From Lentinus brumalis (lineage: Eukaryota; Basidiomycota; Agaricomycetes; Polyporales; Polyporaceae), in contig MARA01000045.1 of NCBI GenBank assembly GCA_001792895.1, positions 1-64,000 on the forward strand: DNA of 64,000 nucleotides, given 5' to 3'. The translations under genes and the position numbers were made by a program. This document shows positions 1 through 7,793 of the stretch, piece after piece; position 1 is the stretch's first letter, and every line of letters begins with the position of its first letter. A model generated the notes under the pieces. It saw only the letters and a list, made by a program, of their open reading frames with translations. It made no database searches and was not told the origin of the DNA.

Positions 1-302
1 TACGTGGTTCGCACCTGTCGCGTCGCTGCGTCGGAAGTCTCCTCGCCGTCCGGGCAGGCACCGTTGAGTCCTCCCTACGTCCCGTCTCCGTGCAGTTCCC
101 TCCATTCGTCTCCGTGGTTTCCGCGCCTCTTTCCGGACGCTCCTGTCCTCCGGGGGTCGTTCGTAGTTCTCCTGGACATAGGTCTCCGATCAGTTAGGAT
201 TGGTTAGGAGCCTCTTCCCTCTCGCATATAAAATACGTGCATACAGTCCTTGGCTGGAGATTTGTGTGGTGTTATCCGCTCATTTCGCCCCTTGGCGTAT
301 CA
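1..302 (+). repeat. 5' LTR (3' part only)
   Basis: This stretch aligns base by base with 11735-12038. It ends in TATCA directly before the primer-binding site. Differences from the 3' LTR are a few substitutions and single-base losses in C-rich runs. The first roughly 750 bp of the LTR lie before the window. Confidence 0.95.
227..233 (+). promoter_or_regulatory. TATA box of the 5' LTR promoter
   Basis: TATAAAA about 70 bp before the LTR end, repeated at 11963-11969 in the 3' LTR. Its place suits transcription starting near 255-265, leaving a short R-U5 region. This is inferred from position only. Confidence 0.55.
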
Positions 303-305
303 TAT

Positions 306-323
306 TGGAGCCCACCGCGAGGG
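306..323 (+). other. Primer-binding site (minus-strand priming)
   Basis: Three bases after the LTR end comes tggagcccaccgcgaggg. It opens with TGG, as expected for pairing with the CCA end of a tRNA. The implied tRNA 3' end has a U discriminator base and does not match the initiator methionine tRNA used by many fungal elements. The primer tRNA cannot be named from here. Confidence 0.7.
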
Positions 324-821
324 TACTAGTGGCCATCTCTGATTTCAATCAAACTGTCGAGATCACCGTCCCCTTCCGAAACCGCTTCTCGTACCTCCGT
401 CCGACCTTCGGACAGCCTTTCCTACACCGCTACCGCCCTCGAGGAACTCCGTCAACGTCTCCGCGCATTCCGCGAGAACTAGACGAGGAACTCACACCTC
501 TCCCCTCGCCTTCCGGATCCGCAAGCTTCGCTACCGCCCTGTCTTCCCCTTCGGAGCCGTCTTCCCTTACCCCGTTGCCGTCCTCCTCCGCTTCCCGTCC
601 TCCCTCCCCTACGGGAGCACTACTCTCGAGCCCGTTCGGACACCTCGACGTCAAGGTCTCGGACTCGCCGAGCCCACCTCGAACAGAACATCCCTCTCGC
701 ACCTCCTCTCGAGCTCCCACCCCGCCGACGCAGGAACCCCGTACCACCAACAATTCAGGAAGCAACCTCACAGGCCGCCCCTACTACCCGTCCTATCTCT
801 CCGCCCCTTCCGACTACCGAG
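324..821 (+). other. Retrotransposon leader between primer-binding site and gag
   Basis: About 500 bp of C/T-rich sequence. One frame stays open from 200 to 874 and encodes a Ser/Pro-rich stretch overlapping the first gag codons in another frame. It has no recognisable domain and may only reflect base composition, so I treat it as leader rather than as a gene. Confidence 0.5.
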
Positions 822-2726
822 ATGGACGACCCTCTCCCGAACCCGAACCCGATCAACAACCCCGAACCGGCTAACCCGCAGCCAGCGCCGCCTCAGCAGT
901 TTCAGGGCGGTGCTCGCGACCTCGGACCACACACCATGCCTCTCCCGAACGAGCGCGGCGCCCCGATCTGGGACGAAGCCGGCCGCGAGACCGTCCAGCG
1001 GTTCTTCGACCAGTACGAGCTCCTCCTGCGCAGGAACAACGTCGTCGACGATCGGGACAAGAAGCGCGGTGCGACGATCTACGTTCCGCTTCCGGTCTCC
1101 CGCCGCTGGTCCTCGATGCCCGAGTTCCGCGACGAGCATACGACGTACGAGCAGTGGCGCGACACCGTAGTAGACTACTACGTCGGAGCCGACGAGAACC
1201 ATCAGTACACTATGGCCGACTACCACGAGCTCATGGCCCGTCAGTATCCCAAGGGCTTCCAGAATCTAGCGGACTACTCGCAGTTCTACGTCGAATACCA
1301 CCCGATAGCGTCGTACCTCATCAACCAGCAGCCTCCCGAGCTGACCCAGCGCGACGCCGCCTACAACCTCCTACGCCTCCTGAACACCTCGCAGCGGAGC
1401 GCGGTCGACGGACGCCTCGCTCAGAAGGTCCCGGACAAGCCCCGAGCGGTGTCCTACACCCTGGCGCAGGTGCACGAGGCCATCTCCTATACGATCGGGG
1501 ACTCCGTTGACTTCGACGCGAATCCGGCGTTCGAGCGGTACGGAAGCCTGCGTCCGCCGCTGACAGGGGGGCACTACGCCGCTCCGAGAGCGCCTGAGCC
1601 GTTCCGCGGAAGGAATCCCGCCCCGAGGCAGGAACCCTTGGCCGACGACAAGACCATCACAATCAAGACGGAGGACCTTCAGACTCTCGTGCAGACGGCC
1701 GTTCAAACCGCTATGCGCGGTAGGAACGAGCCTCGCGACCGCGACCGCCGATTGGAACTCCAGCGGGGCCCGCCCCAAGTCCGCGAACCGCCGCCGCACC
1801 AGGAGCAGCAGCCGCGCTTCCCCCGCGACGTTCCGAGGTATCCGCAAGGGCAGCAGCCCGCTCCGGACGGCGGGAGGCTCTACAATCCCCCTCGGAACGA
1901 GCCCCGTGAACGCGACCGAAACTGCTATTACTGCGGTCACACGGACTGTAGCATAGGCCGCTGCCCCGACGTCGAGACCGACATCCGTGACGGCCTGATC
2001 CAACGCTCTGCGCAGACGGGCCAGCTTGTCCTAGCTAACGGCCAGCCCATTCCGCGTGGCAGGGGTCCGATTCGAGAGCAAGTCCGCTTCTACTACGATC
2101 GGAACCAGCCCCAGCCGCCCGAGCCTCCGGCGGTCGCGCAGCTCATGTTCTCCGTCCTCACAGCCTCCGGCCAACGGTCCGTACGTACGGCCGAAGAGGA
2201 GAACGAGATGCTCCGTCACAAGATCAACTTCCTCGAGGACCGCGAGAAGCGCAAGCGCGCAGTGTTCGACGGGGTCGAGCTTCCGGCGCGCCCTCCGAAG
2301 AAGGCGACCGCCCGCAAGCCTGCCCGTACTTCCGGACCTTCGACCAGGGCGACCCGAGTCGAGGAGGTACCGGACGAGGAGCCGCTGCGTTCCGCACACA
2401 TCGAGGAGATACCGGAGGACCAGTCCGTCCCCGAGGGAGCGCCCGCGCTGAGAGCCGAGACGCCGGAGGTGGTTAACAACCCTTCCTACGTCGTACCGGT
2501 ACACCCTTATGCGCAAGTCCGCGACGCCTCTGCCGCTGGCGCGCCGAAGGCTAAAGATTTCGCGTATGGCCCTAACGCGCCCGCGCTAAGTCACCCGAGG
2601 CGACCTCCGCGTCCGAGGCAGCTAGCCGACCTCAACCGGCATCCGAGCACGTCGTCGGACCAACTGGACAAGCCCCCGCGCAGCCCGCCGGTAGGGTTAC
2701 TGCGTACCGGAACCTCCCGCCGGTAG
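822..2726 (+). CDS. Gag-like capsid/nucleocapsid protein
   Basis: Structural protein of the element, expected to form the particle that packages its RNA. The 634-codon frame starts with a Pro/Asn-rich tail. A helical capsid-like region follows (about residues 45-240), then a basic, Pro/Gln-rich linker. Residues about 367-381 hold a zinc knuckle of pattern CX2CX4CX4C, with Cys where the usual CCHC knuckle has His. Residues about 457-485 form a charged heptad-like helix that may be a coiled coil. The stop at 2724 lies in a region where the sensible protein seems to continue in the next frame (about 2655-2748) and then in the protease frame, so the true C-terminus is probably fused to the protease. 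ATG 822 is the first good start, but a start further upstream cannot be excluded. Confidence 0.85.
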   Translation: MDDPLPNPNPINNPEPANPQPAPPQQFQGGARDLGPHTMPLPNERGAPIWDEAGRETVQRFFDQYELLLRRNNVVDDRDKKRGATIYVPLPVSRRWSSMPEFRDEHTTYEQWRDTVVDYYVGADENHQYTMADYHELMARQYPKGFQNLADYSQFYVEYHPIASYLINQQPPELTQRDAAYNLLRLLNTSQRSAVDGRLAQKVPDKPRAVSYTLAQVHEAISYTIGDSVDFDANPAFERYGSLRPPLTGGHYAAPRAPEPFRGRNPAPRQEPLADDKTITIKTEDLQTLVQTAVQTAMRGRNEPRDRDRRLELQRGPPQVREPPPHQEQQPRFPRDVPRYPQGQQPAPDGGRLYNPPRNEPRERDRNCYYCGHTDCSIGRCPDVETDIRDGLIQRSAQTGQLVLANGQPIPRGRGPIREQVRFYYDRNQPQPPEPPAVAQLMFSVLTASGQRSVRTAEEENEMLRHKINFLEDREKRKRAVFDGVELPARPPKKATARKPARTSGPSTRATRVEEVPDEEPLRSAHIEEIPEDQSVPEGAPALRAETPEVVNNPSYVVPVHPYAQVRDASAAGAPKAKDFAYGPNAPALSHPRRPPRPRQLADLNRHPSTSSDQLDKPPRSPPVGLLRTGTSRR

Positions 2727-2793
2727 CGGACAAGGATGCAGAGGAGCGTGTTGGCAGCGCAACTTCGTCAACGAGCAGTCGGTCCACCTCTCC

Positions 2794-3564
2794 GTGTCCG
2801 AGCTCTTCAGTCTCGCTCCGGGAATCTGCAAGAAGGCGCACAAGATGACGGGCAGCAAACGCGTCGCATTCGACGTACCGGCCATCCCGCTGTCGGTCCT
2901 GTCCGTAATGATGGACGACCCCGAGGCCTCCGAAGACGTCCTGGAGTCGGTGCAGTGCCTGGAGGACCTGTCCGGTCCGTCCGAGGAGGCAGGAAGCACC
3001 GGAGGCATCGTGTCCCTCCAGCTGCGGGGAGGCGACGCCGACGACGAAGAGGACGAGCCGGTTCCCCGCCAACGCAGCCGCTCCAACAGTCTCATAGTCG
3101 GCAAGCCCAGCGAGAAACTCCGGGCGCTCTTCGCCTGGGTCAACGAGGCGGAACTGGTAGAGTGCGTCTACGACCCCGGCTCCGAGGTCGTAGCGATCTC
3201 GGCGGACAAATGCTACGAGCTCGGCATCCCGTGCGACGAGAGGCAGAAGAATCCGATGACCTCCGCGAACGGAACCAAGGACACCACCAAAGGCCTAGCT
3301 AACAACGTCCTACTGGAGCTGCAGGGCGGGATCGCCATCTACCTACAGATGCACGTCGTGGAGAACGCCGCCTACGACATCCTGCTCGGTCGTCCCTTCG
3401 AGACTCTGATGGGGGTCAGCAGCCGGAACCTCCCCGACGAGAAGCACGAGCTGGTGGTTACCTGTCCGAACACGGACCGCTGCCTGACCCTCCGCACTTA
3501 CGCCCGCGGAGACTCGCCGAAGACGTCGGAACCGCCCATGGGTTTTCGGCCTTCGAGGATCTGA
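2794..3564 (+). CDS. Retropepsin-like aspartic protease region
   Basis: Processes the polyprotein. The catalytic motif appears as D-P-G-S (in VYDPGSEVV, about residue 126 of this frame), a variant of D-T/S-G seen in gypsy elements of basidiomycetes. The second conserved element, AYDILLGRPF, follows about 65 residues later. The frame is open from 2695, and the stretch just before 2794 reads like the usual gag-protease linker, so the ATG at 2794 is probably internal. After a T-run at 3543-3546 this frame runs into a stop, while the pol frame continues sensibly. One added base would join them. Confidence 0.85.
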   Translation: MSELFSLAPGICKKAHKMTGSKRVAFDVPAIPLSVLSVMMDDPEASEDVLESVQCLEDLSGPSEEAGSTGGIVSLQLRGGDADDEEDEPVPRQRSRSNSLIVGKPSEKLRALFAWVNEAELVECVYDPGSEVVAISADKCYELGIPCDERQKNPMTSANGTKDTTKGLANNVLLELQGGIAIYLQMHVVENAAYDILLGRPFETLMGVSSRNLPDEKHELVVTCPNTDRCLTLRTYARGDSPKTSEPPMGFRPSRI

Positions 3565-3644
3565 CCGCCGGTCGGGGAGAGGTCGCCCTTCTGGTAGAAT
3601 ACCAGCATACCACCCAGCACGCCCGGGCTACCGCCTACGCCCCC

Positions 3645-5708
3645 ATGCCCGACGGTGCCCCTATATCTATTCTCCTTTCCTATCTGTCCGCTTGCGAGGA
3701 GGTCACGTCTAAACCGTCGCTCCAATCCCTCTTCTTTTCCACTGTTCCGTCAGCTCTCTCGTCCTCTGTCTCTCCGATGCGTTCCTCTGCTTCCGGCTCT
3801 CTATCTCCTACGTCGGTTCCGGTGGGTCCGGGCCGTCCGGTGGCTACATACCCAGTCTCCAAGACGAAAAGCCAACCGCAGCGACCGGTCCCCCCGAACC
3901 GCGATACCCCTCGTCTCTCCGCTACTGGTTCCAAGCCTCCGTTCACGGTTCTACTAAAAAGCAAAAAGAAATACAAGCCGGTCGCTCTCAAGGTCCGTCC
4001 TGTGATCGGCGAGCTGCCCGCAGAATACCGCATCGTCCGCAACCGGATCGGCGACCCTCTAGCCGACCTCCCGCTCCTAGACCCGAACCCTCCGCCGTAT
4101 GTTCCGACGGGACGCTACACCGCGGAGCGCAGGGAGCGTTTTCGAGCGCATCACGCGCAATGGTTACTGCCCGCCGAGCTGGACGTCCTAGACGACTTCA
4201 TGTGCAAACAACAGGGAGCATTCGCGTGGGACGACTCCGAGCGGGGCAGCTTCCGGCGTGACATGTTCCCCCCAGTGCGCTTCCCGGTCATTCCGCATGT
4301 TCCGTGGGTAGAGAAGAACTTCCCTATCCCGCCCGGTATTTACGCTCAAGCCGCGGCCCTCATCCAACGGAAGATCGCCGCCGGAGTCTACGAGCCTTCC
4401 AACGCGTCCTACCGGTCCCGGTGGTTCTGCGTACTCAAGAAGGACGGCAACATTCGGATCGTCCACAGCCTCGAGCCTCTCAACAAGGTCACCATCCAGC
4501 ACTCCGGAGTCCCGCCGGTCCCGGATCACCTCGCGGAACAGTTCGCCGGTCGCGCGTGTGGCACGACGTTGGACCTCTACGTGGGGTACGACGAACGGGA
4601 AATCGACGAGCGCTCGCGCGACTTAACCACCTTCCAGACGCCGTTCGGAGCTATGCGCCTTACGACGCTTCCGATGGGTTGGTCGAACTCAGTTCCGATC
4701 TTCCACGACGACGTCACGTTCATCCTGCAGCCGGAGATCCCGCACGTAACCCTTCCCTATATCGACGATGTTACGGTCAAGGGCCCCGCGGACCAGTACA
4801 AGGTTGCCGTAGGAGGGTGGGAGATGATCCCGGCGAATCCGGGAGTCCGAAGGTACTTCTGGGAACATCTACCGGACGTCAACCGTTGCGTTCAGCGGGT
4901 CAAGCATGCCGGCGGGACGTTCTCCGGGACTAAGGCGAACATAGGACCACCGGAGTTCGTAGCCATCGGGCACTTCTGTACTCCGGAAGGGCGTAAGCCC
5001 GACGTCAAGCGCACCGAAGCCATCGCCAACTGGGGACCGTGCAAGGACCTCTCGGAGGTCCGGGCCTTCCTCGGAACGGTCGGGGTGGCCCGCATCTTCA
5101 TCAAGGACTTCGCCAAGCGAGCTAACCCCCTGGTCAAGCTAACTCGGAAGGATGTTCCTTTCGAGTTCGGGGCGGAGCAGCTACAGGCGATGGCGGACCT
5201 CAAGCAGGCTCTCCTGGACTCCCCCGCCCTCCGTCCGCTCGACTACGAGTCCGACGCTCCTGTCATCCTGGCCGTCGACACCTCCTACATCGCCGTGGGC
5301 TACCACCTCGCCCAACAAGACATCAACGACCCGAAAATCCGCTACTACAATCGCTTCGGCTCTATAACCCTCAACGAGCGCGAAGCCCGTTTCTCGCAGG
5401 CCAAGCTCGAGCTTTACGGACTCTACCGGACACTTCGCGCACTCCGGTTCCACCTGATCGGGGTCCGCAACCTTGTCGTCGAAGTCGACGCCCGCTACAT
5501 CGAGGGTATGCTCCGGCACCCCGACTACGCCCCGTCCGCTTCGATGAACCGCTGGATAGTCTCCATCACAACCTTCCACTTCACCCTAGTCCACGTACCC
5601 GGAGTACACCACGGCCCCGACGGCCTGTCGAGGCGTCCACCTCAGCCGGGGACACGCCCGAGCCGGACGATGACTTCGACGACTGGATCGACCGGCTCTA
5701 TAGCATGA
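3645..5708 (+). CDS. Reverse transcriptase-RNase H
   Basis: Copies the element RNA into DNA. RT runs from about residue 180 to 450. The first catalytic Asp is in TLDLYVGY (about residue 310) and the YIDD box lies at about residue 372 (nt 4758). An RNase H follows, with Asp in LAVDTSY (about 545), Glu in KLELYGLY and Asp in VEVDARY, closing with the typical GPDGLSRR. The frame is already open from about 3540, and that upstream sequence continues the protease C-terminus, so the ATG at 3645 is likely internal. The frame ends shortly after a G-run at 5648-5651. Just after that run the integrase frame carries the acidic linker expected between RNase H and integrase. Confidence 0.93.
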   Translation: MPDGAPISILLSYLSACEEVTSKPSLQSLFFSTVPSALSSSVSPMRSSASGSLSPTSVPVGPGRPVATYPVSKTKSQPQRPVPPNRDTPRLSATGSKPPFTVLLKSKKKYKPVALKVRPVIGELPAEYRIVRNRIGDPLADLPLLDPNPPPYVPTGRYTAERRERFRAHHAQWLLPAELDVLDDFMCKQQGAFAWDDSERGSFRRDMFPPVRFPVIPHVPWVEKNFPIPPGIYAQAAALIQRKIAAGVYEPSNASYRSRWFCVLKKDGNIRIVHSLEPLNKVTIQHSGVPPVPDHLAEQFAGRACGTTLDLYVGYDEREIDERSRDLTTFQTPFGAMRLTTLPMGWSNSVPIFHDDVTFILQPEIPHVTLPYIDDVTVKGPADQYKVAVGGWEMIPANPGVRRYFWEHLPDVNRCVQRVKHAGGTFSGTKANIGPPEFVAIGHFCTPEGRKPDVKRTEAIANWGPCKDLSEVRAFLGTVGVARIFIKDFAKRANPLVKLTRKDVPFEFGAEQLQAMADLKQALLDSPALRPLDYESDAPVILAVDTSYIAVGYHLAQQDINDPKIRYYNRFGSITLNEREARFSQAKLELYGLYRTLRALRFHLIGVRNLVVEVDARYIEGMLRHPDYAPSASMNRWIVSITTFHFTLVHVPGVHHGPDGLSRRPPQPGTRPSRTMTSTTGSTGSIA

Positions 5709-7243
5709 TGCACTTGGTCAACCCTCCTCCGACGCTCCGTTTGTCCGACGCCCCGCTACGCGCACCGGCCGCACCGGACGCGCCCTCCTTCACCATCCTC
5801 ATGCAGCAAACCAGCGGAACGTCCGCGAAGCTACCGGAGGTCCCGCCGATACCGTACGATCGGTTTCCGCGGACATCCGCTGCAGCGAAGATGGACCGAC
5901 GCCTCGAGCTAGCGCGCGAGTGGTTAAGGTCTCGCGAGCGCCCGTCAGAGCTCGACGACCGGGAGTTCACCCGACTCTCGAAGTGGGCCAAGGATTTCTT
6001 CGTCGACAAGGAGGGCCGTCTTTGGCGCACCTCAGAAGACGGGGCCCACAAGAGGGTACTCGCACCGGACATCCGCTCGCAGGTCCTAGTCGAAATGCAC
6101 GATTACATCGGACACCGCGGAATCTACGCGACCCGAGCCTTCGTCGCGGAACGTTTCTGGTGGCCGGAAATGAAGTCCGACGTTGCCTGGTACGTCCGTA
6201 GCTGTCACCTGTGCCAGATCCGCCAGACTACTCGTATCCACATCCCTCCGACCATTCCGTACCCTGCTCCGCCGATGGTCCGCGTTCACGTCGACTCTAT
6301 GGATATGCCAGGGACCTACAAGCACTTCTTCCACGCGCGGTGCGCTACTACGTCCTGGGTCGAAGGCCGAGCGTCCAAGTCGCAGACCGCGCAAGTCATC
6401 GGCGACTGGCTCTACCAAGATCTCCTGTGCCGGTGGGGCGCGGTCTCCGAGATCGTGTCCGACAACGGGTCCCCCTGGATAGCCGCCCTCGAGTACCTCT
6501 CGAAGAAGTACCACGTCTTTCATATCCGTATCTCCGGCTACAATTCGCAGGCAAACGGAATAGTCGAACGACCGCACTTCCACGTCCGGGACGGCCTCTT
6601 CAAGGCCTGCGACGGGGATGCCTCCCTATGGGTCTCCCGAGTATACACCACCCTCTGGGCGGACAGAGTCACCGTCCGACGACGCCTAGGCTGCTCTCCG
6701 TACTTCGCGGTCACCGGGACGAACCCGATCATGCCATTCGACATCGCTGAGGCGACCTACCTGATGCCGGTACCCACCAAGATGCTATCGACCGCCGAGC
6801 TCATCGTCCGACGCGCCATCGCACTCCAGAAGCGTCCGGAGCAGCTCAGCCTCCTGCGCTCTACGGTCTTCAAGCAGCGGGTCGAGGCAGCGCAGAAGTT
6901 CGAGCAGGACCACGCTCGGACAATCAAGTCCTTCAACTTCGAGCGCGGACGCCTCGTCCTCATGCGCAATACCGCCATCGAAAAGTCCCTCAACCGCAAG
7001 ATGCGCCCCCGTTACCTCGGCCCCTACGTGGTCATCAAGCGGAACCGCGGCGGAGCATATGTCATCGCCGAACTCAACGGCGCCGTCTTCGACCGCCCCG
7101 TCGCCGCCTTCCGACTCATCCCGTACCTCGCCCGAGAAGCTATCTACGTGCCCGACGGTGCGCTCGACGTCTCCGACGACAAGCTCCGCATCATCGAAGC
7201 AACGGAGGTAGATGAGCAGGAGGACTTCGAGGACGTGGATTAA
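5705..7243 (+). CDS. Integrase
   Basis: Inserts the DNA copy into the genome. An HHCC zinc domain is visible (HDYIGH, later CHLC). The catalytic core has Asp in HVDSMDM (about residue 197), Asp in VSDNGSPW (about 253) and Glu in NGIVERPHF (about 288), giving the D-D-35-E type spacing of retroviral-type integrases. The C-terminus has a GPY/F module (YLGPYVV), and I see no chromodomain after it. The frame overlaps the end of RT-RNase H in ATGATG. The frame is open well upstream of this ATG with a sensible acidic linker, so a fused polyprotein with a lost base is more likely than re-initiation at 5705. Confidence 0.93.
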   Translation: MMHLVNPPPTLRLSDAPLRAPAAPDAPSFTILMQQTSGTSAKLPEVPPIPYDRFPRTSAAAKMDRRLELAREWLRSRERPSELDDREFTRLSKWAKDFFVDKEGRLWRTSEDGAHKRVLAPDIRSQVLVEMHDYIGHRGIYATRAFVAERFWWPEMKSDVAWYVRSCHLCQIRQTTRIHIPPTIPYPAPPMVRVHVDSMDMPGTYKHFFHARCATTSWVEGRASKSQTAQVIGDWLYQDLLCRWGAVSEIVSDNGSPWIAALEYLSKKYHVFHIRISGYNSQANGIVERPHFHVRDGLFKACDGDASLWVSRVYTTLWADRVTVRRRLGCSPYFAVTGTNPIMPFDIAEATYLMPVPTKMLSTAELIVRRAIALQKRPEQLSLLRSTVFKQRVEAAQKFEQDHARTIKSFNFERGRLVLMRNTAIEKSLNRKMRPRYLGPYVVIKRNRGGAYVIAELNGAVFDRPVAAFRLIPYLAREAIYVPDGALDVSDDKLRIIEATEVDEQEDFEDVD

Positions 7244-7271
7244 CCACCCCGGGTTTAGCGCCCACGGAAGC

Positions 7272-7315
7272 GTCGACTGAGGACAGTCGACATTTCAGTG
7301 GGGAGGGGAGGGATA
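7272..7315 (+). other. Hairpin plus polypurine tract, internal copy
   Basis: Seven-base-pair stem gtcgact/agtcgac around the loop GAGGAC (7272-7291), followed directly by atttcagtggggagggg and more purines. It lies 29 bp after the integrase stop, where a gypsy element normally has its polypurine tract. A second copy with a different but still pairing stem lies directly before the 3' LTR. Confidence 0.75.
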
Positions 7316-7793
7316 TCCCGCGCCAAGCACTACATTACCAGAAACTATACCTACTGTTGCCCTTTACTTACGTCCCCCAGTCCCTTCCCTATGACAATCT
7401 ATTCTCCTTCCGCACTACCGTCCGAATTTTCTCCGAGTCTCTAAGGGTCGTCTCACATTCCTTTACCTCTCCGGACCTTCCTATCAGGTTTCCTACGTGG
7501 CCAACTACCGGGCATATCGCGCCTCCGAGGCGTCCGAGCCCCGTCCGATGCGTTACAACATTCCTTTACATCTAGACACTAGTACTTACAATTCTGCCCC
7601 TACGGCGCACCACACTATCCTTACCACTCAGTCCAATTCAAAACAAGACAGCATTCATTTTCTTTGCATATACAAAGCATTCGAGACTACAAGGACAGAC
7701 CAAGAAAATTATTACTGTACAAAACGCGACCGAAGCCCACTAACGCTCCTGCTACTGACACAGGAGGACCGTCCGAGGCGTCCGAAGCGGCAA
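7316..7793. other. Retroelement spacer downstream of the integrase
   Basis: About 480 bp, rich in C and T, lying between the internal polypurine tract and the 3' end of the antisense zinc-cluster gene. I see no gene or clear repeat in it. It would hold the 3' UTR and terminator of that minus-strand gene. Confidence 0.5.

Noticed and set aside
200..874. 224-codon open frame across the LTR end and leader, overlapping gag
   Set aside because: Ser/Pro-rich with no domain, begins inside the LTR before the primer-binding site, and is likely a by-product of C/T-rich composition.
1371..2003. 210-codon minus-strand frame inside gag
   Set aside because: Shadow of the gag frame in GC-rich sequence; the gag frame has the zinc knuckle and proper order.
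7290..7315. Internal polypurine tract as the real 3' end of the element with a second LTR after it
   Set aside because: Sequence after 7315 does not match the LTR, and the true LTR follows the second tract at 10982.
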